Shown here piece by piece: positions 45,683 to 53,401 of a stretch of 64,000 nt of DNA. The stretch lies in NCBI RefSeq assembly GCF_018130215.1, contig NZ_JAFCKQ010000006.1, positions 124,001 through 188,000 on the forward strand, given 5' to 3'. A program made the translations under genes and the position numbers. This DNA is from Bradyrhizobium jicamae. Its GTDB lineage: Bacteria > Pseudomonadota > Alphaproteobacteria > Rhizobiales > Xanthobacteraceae. Within the stretch, counting starts at the first letter, position 1, and each line of letters opens with the position of its first letter. Below the pieces are notes generated by a model. The model did not search any database and was not told where the DNA came from. It worked only from the letters and a program-made list of their open reading frames with translations.

Positions 45683-45690
45683 GAATCTTT

Positions 45691-45718
45691 CCCTCTCCCC
45701 GTTCTTACGGGGAGAGGG
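45691..45718. terminator. Strong hairpin after the binding-protein gene
   Basis: A perfect 11-base stem (CCCTCTCCCCG with CGGGGAGAGGG) closes a six-base loop, TTCTTA. It follows the binding-protein stop codon by eight bases, with no T-run. It is the usual position for a processing or partial termination signal that leaves the binding protein more abundant than the permease. It also belongs to the dispersed GC-rich palindrome family. Confidence 0.55.
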
Positions 45719-45792
45719 TTGGGGTGAGGGGCTTTCTCCGCGAATGAGCGTGTGGAGAGTCCCCCTCATCCGAAAGCTCACGCTTGAGTTCG

Positions 45793-45818
45793 ACCTCTCC
45801 CCGCAGGCGGGGCGAGGT
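45793..45818. repeat. GC-rich hairpin repeat
   Basis: ACCTCTCCCCGC and GCGGGGCGAGGT pair with a single mismatch around a two-base loop. Nearly identical to the element at 11385-11408. It ends directly in front of the first possible ATG of the permease gene. Confidence 0.55.
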
Positions 45819-45844
45819 GAATGACACTCCAACGCGGACCGCCA

Positions 45845-47731
45845 ATGGCTTTCTACGTCGTCCAGTTCCTGACCGGTCTTGCCAGCGCGGCGTCGCTGTT
45901 CCTGGTCGCGTCCGGCCTGTCGATCATCTTCGGCGTGACGCGGATCGTGAACTTCGCGCATGGCGCGTTCTACATGCTCGGCGCCTATGTCGCCTTTACC
46001 TTGACCGAGCGCTTCGACGGCGCATTCGGTTTCTGGGGCGGCGTCGTAGCCGCAGCGCTGGCGGTTGCAGCGGTCGGCGTGCTGGTCGAGATGGTGCTGT
46101 TGCGCCGGATCTATCATTCGCCGGAGCTGTTCCAGCTGCTCGCGACCTTCGGGTTGACCTTGATGGTCGAGGACCTCGTCGTGCTGATCTGGGGGCCGGA
46201 TGATCTGCTCGGTCGCCGCGCGCCGGGGTTCAAGGGCGCGGTCGATTTCTTCGGCCAGAACATCCCGAGCTACGATCTGTTCCTGATCGTTCTCGGGCCC
46301 GTGGTGCTCGGCGTCCTCTGGCTGCTGTTCCAGCGGACGCGTTGGGGAATCCTGGTGCGCGCCGCGACACAGGACCGCGACATGGTCGCAGCGCTCGGCG
46401 TCAACCAGAAATGGCTGTTCACCAGCGTGTTTGCGCTCGGCGTCTTCCTGGCCGCGCTTGGCGGCGCACTGCAGATTCCGCGCGACGCCGTCAATCACGC
46501 GATGGATCTGCGGGTCATCGTCGAGGTCTTCGTGGTCGTCGTGATCGGCGGCCTCGGCAGCATCACCGGCGCCTTCGTCGCGGCCGTGCTGGTGTCGGAG
46601 CTCAATGCGTTCGGCATCCTGATCTTTCCGAAGATCTCCATCATCCTGGTGTTCCTGGTCATGGCGGTGGTGCTGATCGTGCGGCCCTGGGGACTGTTCG
46701 GCAAGCCCGAGGCGCCGGCGCGGCGCACGCCGGGTTTGACGGTCAATCCGTGGCGGCCGCTGACGACGAACGAGCGCTTCGCGGCGATCGCCGCGCTGCT
46801 CATCGCGGCGGCGCTGCCGCTGTTCGGCGGCAACTACGTCCTCACGGTCGGCTCCGAGATCGCGATCTTCGTGATCTTCGCGGTCAGCCTGCACTTCCTG
46901 ATGTCGGTCGGCGGGCTTGCCTCGTTCGGTCATGCCGCCTATTTCGGGCTCGGTGCCTATGGCGTCGCGCTGCTTGCCAAGATGGCGGGGCTGCCGATGA
47001 TCGGGTGCCTCGTGCTTGGCCCGCTGCTCGGACTGCTTGGCGCCGCCGTGTTCGGCTTCTTCGCGGTTCAGCTCTCCGGCGTCTATTTCGCGATGCTGAC
47101 GCTTGCCTTTGCGCAGATCGTCTGGTCGATCGCGTTCCAGTGGGTGTCGGTCACCGGCGGCGATAACGGTATCCTCGGGGTCTGGCCTTCGAGCTGGGCG
47201 GCGAGCCCGTCGCATTTCTACTGGCTGTCGCTGGGTATCGCCGCGCTCGCGGTGGTTATTCTCCGCATCATCGTGTTCTCGCCGTTCGGTTTCGCGCTGC
47301 GCGCGACGCGAGACTCTCCTCTGCGCAGCGAAGCGATCGGCATCAACGGCAAGCGCATCCAGTGGACCGCCTTCGTGATTGCCGGCACCGTGGCCGGCCT
47401 GGCCGGCGCGCTGTTCGCTTACCTCAAGGGCAGCGTCTTCCCGGACAACATGGGCATCTCGCTCTCGGTCGACGCGCTCGTCATGGTGCTGCTCGGCGGC
47501 GTCGAGACGGTGTCGGGCGCGGTGATCGGTGCCATCGTCTACAAGGCGCTGAACATCTGGCTGGTCAGCCAGACCGACTTGTCGAAGCTCGTGCTCGGCG
47601 CCTTCGTCGTGCTGATCGTCGTGGCCTTCCCGAAGGGCATCGTCGGCACGTTCGAGACGCTGCTCAACCGCCGGCGCAACAGCTCGTCGTCGAACTCGCT
47701 TGTCGCCTCACCGATCGAGACCGCTGAATGA
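45845..47731 (+). CDS. Fused branched-chain-type ABC permease (LivH-LivM)
   Basis: About 628 residues joining both Liv permeases. The first half (MAFYVVQFLTGLASAASLFL, GVTRIVNFAHGAFYMLGAY, VVVVIGGLGSITGAFVAAVL) is LivH-like. The second half, after a linker near residue 300, is LivM-like (SVGGLASFGHAAYFGLGAYG, AIGINGKRIQWTAFVIAGT, LLGGVETVSGAVIGAIVY). Together they provide about 17-18 membrane helices and both EAA-type loops. The ATG at 45845 has the expected N-terminus; an ATG at 45821 adds eight residues of no clear meaning. The stop overlaps the ATPase start (ATGA). It serves the adjacent binding protein. Confidence 0.9.
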   Translation: MAFYVVQFLTGLASAASLFLVASGLSIIFGVTRIVNFAHGAFYMLGAYVAFTLTERFDGAFGFWGGVVAAALAVAAVGVLVEMVLLRRIYHSPELFQLLATFGLTLMVEDLVVLIWGPDDLLGRRAPGFKGAVDFFGQNIPSYDLFLIVLGPVVLGVLWLLFQRTRWGILVRAATQDRDMVAALGVNQKWLFTSVFALGVFLAALGGALQIPRDAVNHAMDLRVIVEVFVVVVIGGLGSITGAFVAAVLVSELNAFGILIFPKISIILVFLVMAVVLIVRPWGLFGKPEAPARRTPGLTVNPWRPLTTNERFAAIAALLIAAALPLFGGNYVLTVGSEIAIFVIFAVSLHFLMSVGGLASFGHAAYFGLGAYGVALLAKMAGLPMIGCLVLGPLLGLLGAAVFGFFAVQLSGVYFAMLTLAFAQIVWSIAFQWVSVTGGDNGILGVWPSSWAASPSHFYWLSLGIAALAVVILRIIVFSPFGFALRATRDSPLRSEAIGINGKRIQWTAFVIAGTVAGLAGALFAYLKGSVFPDNMGISLSVDALVMVLLGGVETVSGAVIGAIVYKALNIWLVSQTDLSKLVLGAFVVLIVVAFPKGIVGTFETLLNRRRNSSSSNSLVASPIETAE

Positions 47732-48519
47732 GCATGGCTCCCACATTGCTGTCGGTCGAGGGCCTGACCAAATCCTATGGCGGCGTGCATGCCGTGCGCA
47801 ATGTCTCGTTCGAGCTGCGCGCCGGCGAGATATTGGCGCTGATCGGGCCGAACGGTGCGGGCAAGAGCACGTGCTTCAACGTGCTCAACGGCCAGATCAT
47901 TCCGGACTCCGGGCGCGTGCGGGTCCTTAATCAGGAGACCACCGGAAAGAAGCCGCGCGTGATCTGGCGCATGGGCGTCGGACGGACCTTCCAGATCACC
48001 GCGACGTTCCCGACCATGACGGTGCGCGAGAACGTGCAGGTCGCGCTGGTGTCGCATGGCGAGCGGCTGTTCAATCTCTGGGCCTCGACCGCGGCCTATG
48101 CGCGCGACGAGGCGGGACGGTTGCTCGATCTCGTCGGTATGGGGGCTTATGCCGAGCGGCCCTGCGGCGAGCTCGCCTATGGCGACCTCAAGCGGCTCGA
48201 GCTTGCGATCGCGCTCGCAAACCAGCCGAAGCTTCTGTTGATGGACGAGCCGACCGCAGGCATGGCGCCGCGCGAGCGGATCGAACTGATGCGGCTGACG
48301 GCGCGGATCGCGCGCGAGCAGTCGATCGGCGTGCTCTTCACCGAGCACGACATGGACGTCGTGTTCGAGCATTCCGATCGTGTCCTGGTGCTCAACCGCG
48401 GAACGCTGATTGCCGAAGGCTCGCCGGAGGAGGTCCGCGGAAATGCCCAGGTCCGGGCGATCTATCTCGGCGAGGGCCTGCTCTACGACGCGCGCCACCG
48501 CGAGGGAGCGCCCGCATGA
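47728..48519 (+). CDS. ABC transporter ATPase, LivG type
   Basis: 263 residues. Walker A is LIGPNGAGKSTCFNVLNG, the signature region is AYGDLKRLELAIALANQ (the C-loop reads YGD rather than the usual LSGGQ, common in LivG), Walker B is LLLMDEPTAGMAP and the switch histidine is in VLFTEHDMDVVF. The C-terminal extension (GNAQVRAIYLGEG) is standard for LivG. It energises the fused permease. Start and stop overlap both neighbours by four bases, so the transporter genes are translationally coupled. Confidence 0.92.
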   Translation: MSMAPTLLSVEGLTKSYGGVHAVRNVSFELRAGEILALIGPNGAGKSTCFNVLNGQIIPDSGRVRVLNQETTGKKPRVIWRMGVGRTFQITATFPTMTVRENVQVALVSHGERLFNLWASTAAYARDEAGRLLDLVGMGAYAERPCGELAYGDLKRLELAIALANQPKLLLMDEPTAGMAPRERIELMRLTARIAREQSIGVLFTEHDMDVVFEHSDRVLVLNRGTLIAEGSPEEVRGNAQVRAIYLGEGLLYDARHREGAPA

Positions 48520-49220
48520 AGCTCACAGTGAACGACCTCAACAGCTTCTATGGTCCGGCGCATATCCTGTTCGACATCGCACTCGAGGTCGGCGAAGGTG
48601 AGGTGGTCGCGCTGCTCGGGCGCAACGGCGCCGGCAAATCGACCACGTTCCGCTCGATCGTCGGTCTGGTCGAGAACCGCTCGGGCCGGATCGTGTTCGA
48701 GGGCAGGGACGTCTCGCGCGAGCCGACCCATGCCATCGTGCGCGGGGGGCTCGGCTACGTGCCCGAGGAGCGGCGCATTTTCACCGACCTGACGGTCGAG
48801 GAGAATCTCGAGGTCGGCCGCCAGCCGAAACGGGCGGGCGCGCCGCAATGGGATCGCGACAAGCTGTTCAATCTGTTCCCCAACCTTGGCGAGATGCGTG
48901 GGCGTCCGGGCGGACGGATGAGCGGCGGCGAGCAGCAGATGCTGACGATCGCGCGCACCCTGATGGGCAATCCATCGCTGGTGCTGCTGGACGAACCTTC
49001 CGAAGGCCTGTCGCCGAAGATCGTCGAGCAGATGGTCGACGCGATCCTGGCGATGAAGAAGGAGGGCGTCAGCATCGTGGTTTCCGAGCAGAATTTGCAT
49101 TTTGCGCGGCTGATCTCGGATCGCGCCTATATCATCGAGCGCGGCCGGATCTGCTTCGGCGGCACCATGGCCGAGCTCGACGCGCGTCCTGACATCCGCG
49201 ACGCGCATCTGTCGCTGTAA
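48516..49220 (+). CDS. ABC transporter ATPase, LivF type
   Basis: 234 residues. Walker A LLGRNGAGKSTTFRSIVG, the LivF hallmark GLGYVPEERRIFTDLTVEENL, ABC signature MSGGEQQMLTIARTL and Walker B LVLLDEPSEGLSPKIVEQM are all intact, with His-loop region SIVVSEQNLHFA carrying Gln-Asn in place of His. The last point is a common LivF variant. It forms the ATPase heterodimer with the LivG-type partner. Its start overlaps the LivG stop, and the regulator gene follows within a dozen bases. Confidence 0.92.
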   Translation: MKLTVNDLNSFYGPAHILFDIALEVGEGEVVALLGRNGAGKSTTFRSIVGLVENRSGRIVFEGRDVSREPTHAIVRGGLGYVPEERRIFTDLTVEENLEVGRQPKRAGAPQWDRDKLFNLFPNLGEMRGRPGGRMSGGEQQMLTIARTLMGNPSLVLLDEPSEGLSPKIVEQMVDAILAMKKEGVSIVVSEQNLHFARLISDRAYIIERGRICFGGTMAELDARPDIRDAHLSL

Positions 49221-49231
49221 AGGTGGCCGTT

Positions 49232-49687
49232 ATGGCAAGGAACGGAGTACAGAAGCGAAGCGCGAAGCCGGCCAAGCCGGCCTACGTACTGGACGAGCAG
49301 ATCGGCTTCATCCTGCGCCAGGTGTCGCAGCGGCATGCGATGATCTTCGCCCGCGACATCGGCATCAACTTGACGCCGACGCAGTGGGCGGCGCTGTCAA
49401 AGCTGTCCGAAACCGGGCCGTGCTCGCAGAACCAGCTCGGGCGCCTGACGTCGATGGACGTTGCGACCATCAAGGGCGTGATCGACCGCCTGACGGCGCG
49501 CGGCCTGACCGAGACGTCGCCCGATCCCGATGACGGCCGCCGCCTTCTGGTCAGTCTCTCGCGCGCCGGCCAGCAACTGTCCGAGAAGGCGCTGCCGAAT
49601 GCGCTGGCGATCTCGAGGGAGACACTGGCGCCACTTGATGCCAAGGAGCGCGACACGCTGATTGCGCTGTTGAGCAGGCTGCGGTAG
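49232..49687 (+). CDS. MarR-family regulator, NicR/BpsR-like
   Basis: 151 residues. The N-terminal dimerisation part reads LDEQIGFILRQVSQRHAMIF, the winged helix reads LTPTQWAALSKLSETGPCSQ, NQLGRLTSMDVATIKGVIDR, and the wing SPDPDDGRRLLVSLS. The first segment resembles BpsR/NicR, MarR repressors of nicotinate genes that release DNA on binding 6-hydroxynicotinate. It is the last gene of the reductase-transporter operon. Palindromes with a GTATAC core lie before that operon, before nicA and (degenerate) before the enamidase/fpr pair. They are the expected size for a MarR dimer. AAAGGTGG precedes the ATG at 49232; a GTG at 49223 is the alternative. Confidence 0.87.
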   Translation: MARNGVQKRSAKPAKPAYVLDEQIGFILRQVSQRHAMIFARDIGINLTPTQWAALSKLSETGPCSQNQLGRLTSMDVATIKGVIDRLTARGLTETSPDPDDGRRLLVSLSRAGQQLSEKALPNALAISRETLAPLDAKERDTLIALLSRLR

Positions 49688-49716
49688 CGAATCCATCATC
49701 GCCGCCGCGCTCCTGT

Positions 49717-50913
49717 CTACTTCCCCACGATGTCCGGCACCTTGCCCGCCGGTGGCGTGTTGCGGCTGCGCTGGGTGCGGACGATGCCGTCGATGATGGT
49801 CATGCCGACGCCCGGGAGATCGCCGAGTTGCACGCTCTCCAGGATGTTCCTGCCGGGCGAATGCTGCGCCTTGTCCATCAACACGAAGTCGGCGGAGCGA
49901 CCGACCTCGATCAGGCCGCAATCGAGCTCACGCATCCGCGCGGTGTTGCCGGTGGCGAGGCAGAAGGCGAGCTCGGCCGGCAGGTCACCGAGCGAGGACA
50001 ATAGCGACACCATGCGCAGAATGCCGAGCGGCTGCACGCCGGAGCCGGCCGGCGCGTCGGTGCCGAGAATCACGCGGTGCAGGTCGCCCATCTCGCGCGC
50101 GGTGCGCAGCGTGAACAGGGCGGAGCGCTCGTTGCCGTTGTGAACCAGCTCCAGCCCGCGCTTGCAGCCTTCGCAGATGCAGCGGATCTGGTCGTCGGGC
50201 AAGGCCGTGTGGCCGCCATTGATGTGGCCGACCACGTCGGTGTCGGCTTCGAGCACCACGTCCTTGTCGATCAGGCCGGAGCCCGGGATCGACGGTCCAC
50301 CGGTGTGGATCGTGCTCTGGATGCCGTATTTGCGCGCCCAGCCGACCATCTTCCGTGCGGTCGGCCCGTCCTTGACGCCGCCGAGCCCGACCTCGCCGAG
50401 CAGCTTGACGCCGGCGGCGGCCATCTCCTTGAAGTCATCTTCCACCATCTCGCATTCGATCACCGGCGCGCCGGCATGCACCTTCACGCCACCGGGCCGC
50501 AGCGTCCAGAACGCGCGCTGCGCGAAGATTGCCATCGCCTTCAAGCCGACCACGTCGCGCGGCCGGCCGGGCATGTGCACTTCGCCGGCCGATATCATGG
50601 TGGTGACTCCGCCGTGCAGATAGCTGTCGATCCAGTTGATCTGGTTCTGCCGCGGCGTCCAGTCGCCGGCGACCGGGTGGACGTGGCTGTCGATCAGTCC
50701 GGGCGCGACCGTGGTGCCGTTGGCATCGACGATGGTGGTGGCGCCTTCGGTGTCGACGTCCTTGAGGCGGCCGATGGCTGATATCTTGCCGTTCTCGGCA
50801 ACGATCGTGTCGGCGTCGAGGATCGGCCTTTCCAGGGCTCCCGACAGCAGTAGCCCGATATTGCGGATCACCAGCTTGGTCGGACCGGTGGCCTGGGGTG
50901 CATCGTGCGCCAT
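49717..50913 (-). CDS. Enamidase (amidohydrolase family)
   Basis: About 398 residues. The metal-binding amidohydrolase core has GLIDSHVHPVAGDWTPRQNQ, HGGVTTMISAGEVHMPGRP, the conserved lysine region VKLLGEVGLGGVKDG, IQSTIHTGGPSIPGSG, VVGHINGGHTALP and the catalytic aspartate in ILGTDAPAGSGV. These segments, and the closing RTQRSRNTPPA, closely resemble enamidase of Eubacterium barkeri (EC 3.5.2.18), which hydrolyses 1,4,5,6-tetrahydro-6-oxonicotinate to 2-formylglutarate and ammonia. Fit with the reductase and nicAB-like genes makes this the third step of the pathway. AAGGA precedes the ATG at 50913; the longer start at 50949 is less likely. Divergent from fpr with shared palindromes between. 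Confidence 0.88.
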   Translation of the reverse strand: MAHDAPQATGPTKLVIRNIGLLLSGALERPILDADTIVAENGKISAIGRLKDVDTEGATTIVDANGTTVAPGLIDSHVHPVAGDWTPRQNQINWIDSYLHGGVTTMISAGEVHMPGRPRDVVGLKAMAIFAQRAFWTLRPGGVKVHAGAPVIECEMVEDDFKEMAAAGVKLLGEVGLGGVKDGPTARKMVGWARKYGIQSTIHTGGPSIPGSGLIDKDVVLEADTDVVGHINGGHTALPDDQIRCICEGCKRGLELVHNGNERSALFTLRTAREMGDLHRVILGTDAPAGSGVQPLGILRMVSLLSSLGDLPAELAFCLATGNTARMRELDCGLIEVGRSADFVLMDKAQHSPGRNILESVQLGDLPGVGMTIIDGIVRTQRSRNTPPAGKVPDIVGK

Positions 50914-50986
50914 GGTTTTTCCTTTTGGTTCAAGGCCTTCTTCACCCATCTTGCCCGCGGCTTGACGTCGGGATCAAGTTGGATTA

Positions 50987-51020
50987 TTCATTTGTACACT
51001 AATGATCGTGTACGAATGAT
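50987..51020. promoter_or_regulatory. Two overlapping MarR-type operator sites
   Basis: TTCATTTGTACACTAATGAT (50987-51006) matches the 20-base palindrome at 41416 at 16 positions. A second site overlapping it (51001-51020) ends with the exact half-site TACGAATGAT and matches at 15. They lie in the divergent gap between the enamidase (start 50913) and the ferredoxin reductase (start 51060), so one pair of sites could control both. Confidence 0.65.
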
Positions 51021-51059
51021 TTTGCTGCCGATCCGGCCCGCACGTCAAGGAAACTGACG

Positions 51060-51833
51060 ATGAGCAATCTCAACCAGGAAAGCGTCCTCAGCGTTCACCA
51101 CTGGACCGACACGCTGTTCAGCTTCAAAACCACCCGCAATCCGTCGTTCCGCTTCCGCAACGGCGAATTCACGATGATCGGGCTCAAGGTCGGCGAGAGG
51201 CCGTTGCTGCGGGCCTATAGCGTCGCGAGCGCGAACTACGAGGACACGCTCGAATTCTTCTCGATCAAGGTGCCGGACGGCCCGCTCACCTCGCGGCTCC
51301 AGCACCTGAAGGAAGGCGACGAGATCATCGTCAGCCGCAAGGCCACCGGTACGCTCGTGATCGACAATCTCGAGGATGGCCGCAACCTCTATCTGGTCGG
51401 CACCGGCACTGGCCTCGCCCCCTTCCTCAGCGTGATCAAGGATCCCGAGACCTATGACCGCTTCGAGAAAATCGTGCTGCTGCACGGCTGCCGCCGCGTC
51501 CGGGAACTCGCCTATGGCGAGATGATCACCGAGAAGCTGCCGAATGACGAATTGATCGGCGACCTCGTGCGCGAGCAGCTGATCTACTACCCGACCGTGA
51601 CCCGCGATCCCTTCCGCAACCGCGGCCGCATCACCGATCTGATCACGTCGGGCAAGCTGTTCACGGACATCGGCCTGCCGGCGCTCGATCCTGCCCATGA
51701 CCGCGTCATGATCTGCGGCTCGCCGGCGCTGGTTGCCGACACCCGCACCCTTCTCAACGGCCGCGGCTTCGTCGAGGGCAATCATGGCGAGCCGGCGCAG
51801 TTCGTGGTCGAGAAGGCGTTCGCCGAGCGCTAA
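51060..51833 (+). CDS. fpr: Ferredoxin-NADP+ reductase
   Basis: 257 residues of the bacterial class I/Azotobacter-Rhodobacter Fpr type. FAD is bound by LRAYSVASANYEDTLEFFSIKV, NADP by YLVGTGTGLAPFLSVIKDP and by MICGSPALVADTRTLL, and the C-terminus FVVEKAFAER is the conserved tail of this group. It exchanges electrons between NADPH and ferredoxin. 6-Hydroxynicotinate reductase is ferredoxin-dependent, so a dedicated reductase under the same operator sites makes sense; this functional link is inference. No ferredoxin gene is in the window. The gene overlaps the convergent soxA stop by four bases. Confidence 0.9.
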   Translation: MSNLNQESVLSVHHWTDTLFSFKTTRNPSFRFRNGEFTMIGLKVGERPLLRAYSVASANYEDTLEFFSIKVPDGPLTSRLQHLKEGDEIIVSRKATGTLVIDNLEDGRNLYLVGTGTGLAPFLSVIKDPETYDRFEKIVLLHGCRRVRELAYGEMITEKLPNDELIGDLVREQLIYYPTVTRDPFRNRGRITDLITSGKLFTDIGLPALDPAHDRVMICGSPALVADTRTLLNGRGFVEGNHGEPAQFVVEKAFAER

Positions 51834-52603
51834 GGCCTGACCGCGGGCGTTTCGATTTTCAAGCCGTGCGCCCGCGTCATCAGATAGAGCTCGAGCTCGA
51901 CCAGTTCGGGCGAGCCGTAGTCATAAGCCTGCGCCCGGATGCCGGTGATGCAGGCGCGCAGCCGGCGCTGCAATGATCCGAGCGACTGCCATTCCAACCG
52001 GTAGAGCGGGTAGCCGGTCGGCTGTCCCTGCGTGATCGGGCTTCCCGCGAGTTTCTTGTCCCAGTTATCGTCGTGGCAGTTGGCGCAGCCGAGATTGAGT
52101 TGGCCCTGCCGCTGCGTGAACAGCCGCTGTCCCTTGTCGATGAAGGGCGACAGCTCCGGATCCTTGTCGGTCTCGATCGGCATGCCCCGTGATTGCTCGG
52201 CGACATAAGCGGTCAGCGCCAGCAGCTCGCGGCTTTCATAGGCAAGCGGCGCCGCCCGCTGGTGATTGGTGCGGCATAGATTGATCCGCTGCTCGAGATC
52301 AACCGGCCTTCCCAACGCCTGCTCAAAGGCGGGATAGTGTGCCGCGACGCCCTTCATGCTGACGCGCGCGTCATTGTGGCAGTCGGCGCAGGCCTTGTCG
52401 GCGGTACCGGCCTTGCGCTTCCACAGCGCTTCGCCGTCGAGCACCCACAGCATGCCCGGATTGGCGGTGTCCTCGTCCTGCATCGCCCTGGTATCCGGCG
52501 TCATGAAGCTGTAGCCGGAGCGGCGCTCCGCTTGCGGGATCCCGGTCGAATGCGCAGCGCCTGTCAGCGCGGTCAGGATTGCGAGGCAGAAGGCAAGCTT
52601 CAT
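51830..52603 (-). CDS. soxA: SoxA, diheme c-type cytochrome of the Sox system
   Basis: 257 residues with a signal peptide (MKLAFCLAILTALTGAAHS). RSGYSFMTPDTRAMQDEDTA and NPGMLWVLDGEALW are typical SoxA phrases. There are two haem c sites, CADCH and CANCH, and a later cysteine in RRLRACITGIRAQ at the position of the persulfide ligand of the active-site haem. SoxAX attaches thiosulfate to the SoxY carrier cysteine in the periplasm. The ATG overlaps the soxZ stop (ATGA). It ends the operon and converges on fpr. Confidence 0.9.
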   Translation of the reverse strand: MKLAFCLAILTALTGAAHSTGIPQAERRSGYSFMTPDTRAMQDEDTANPGMLWVLDGEALWKRKAGTADKACADCHNDARVSMKGVAAHYPAFEQALGRPVDLEQRINLCRTNHQRAAPLAYESRELLALTAYVAEQSRGMPIETDKDPELSPFIDKGQRLFTQRQGQLNLGCANCHDDNWDKKLAGSPITQGQPTGYPLYRLEWQSLGSLQRRLRACITGIRAQAYDYGSPELVELELYLMTRAHGLKIETPAVRP

Positions 52604-52920
52604 TCGACTGTGATCGCGGCCGACGCGGTCTCCGAAAATCCCTTGTCGCCGGTCCATTCGAACTCGAACTTGCCGCTTTCGGTCGCCGTCGTGAAGAAGG
52701 TGATGAAGGGATTTGCTGATATCGCGGGATAGAAATCGGCGCGAAAAATCTCGGTGCCGTTGTAGCGGCAGGTGAAGTTCGTGATGATATCGCGCGGCAC
52801 CACGGCGCCTGAGGCGGTGTGGCGATAGCCGGTCTCCATGATGTGCGACATCAGCGTCTTGATCTCGATGACGTCGCCACGCCTGGCCTTGGCCGGTACG
52901 TTGATCAGGGCTGAGGGCAT
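52600..52920 (-). CDS. soxZ: SoxZ sulfur-carrier partner
   Basis: 106 residues, MPSALINVPAKARRGDVIEI, then KTLMSHIMETGYRHTASGAV, typical SoxZ, an immunoglobulin-like domain. It has no signal peptide, as usual, because it is exported in complex with TAT-targeted SoxY. The SoxYZ dimer carries sulfur intermediates on the SoxY C-terminal cysteine. Its ATG shares one base with the soxY stop codon. The open frame extends upstream as a shadow of soxY in another frame and was ignored. Confidence 0.92.
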   Translation of the reverse strand: MPSALINVPAKARRGDVIEIKTLMSHIMETGYRHTASGAVVPRDIITNFTCRYNGTEIFRADFYPAISANPFITFFTTATESGKFEFEWTGDKGFSETASAAITVE

Positions 52921-53393
52921 CAGATCGCTCCCTCGGTGCAGGCCGCCAGCGTCACCACGACGTCGGCGGTTGCGGACCAGAATGTGTCGTCGGAAAGTCG
53001 CGCGATCGCCGTGACCTTCTGGCTGTCGGCGAGGCGGATGCGGGTTGAGACCTGGGCGCGCCCGGCCCGTGGCCCGAGATAGAAATTGCCGATGTTCGGC
53101 TGCGGGTTCTTCTCGTTGAACACGTGAATGCTCTTCACGTAATCGTCCGCCGTCATCGGGCTGGTGACGCTGACGGTCATCGGCACGGTGTTGCCGTTCT
53201 CGACGAGAGGCGGGATATCGAGCTTGACCCTGCCGGCGCGAACATTGGCTTCGCCGACGATGTTGCGGATCGCCGACGACAGCATGGCCGGCGTTGCCTC
53301 GGCCGGCCGCACGACCACGATCGGAACCGCGCCCAGCACCGCGGCGCTGCCGGCGAGGCCCAGGAATGTGCGGCGCGTGGTATGATCCGTCAT
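52920..53393 (-). CDS. soxY: SoxY sulfur-carrier protein, unusual C-terminus
   Basis: 157 residues with a twin-arginine signal (MTDHTTRRTFLGLAGSAAVL). The body is SoxY-like (AIRNIVGEANVRAGRVKLDI, VENGNTVPMTVSVTSPMT, SIHVFNEKNPQPNIGNFYLG). In canonical SoxY the chain ends in a flexible GGCGG arm with the sulfur-binding cysteine. Here the end is VVVTLAACTEGAI: one cysteine is in place, five residues from the end, but the glycine arm is missing. It may still carry sulfur, or be a specialised paralogue. It is translationally linked to soxZ by a one-base overlap and follows soxX closely. Confidence 0.88.
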   Translation of the reverse strand: MTDHTTRRTFLGLAGSAAVLGAVPIVVVRPAEATPAMLSSAIRNIVGEANVRAGRVKLDIPPLVENGNTVPMTVSVTSPMTADDYVKSIHVFNEKNPQPNIGNFYLGPRAGRAQVSTRIRLADSQKVTAIARLSDDTFWSATADVVVTLAACTEGAI

Positions 53394-53401
53394 CGTCTCT
53401 C

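Noticed and set aside
44105..47215. A 1036-codon minus-strand open frame
   Set aside because: It runs antisense through DUF1185, the binding protein and the permease; low-complexity charged composition marks it as a shadow.
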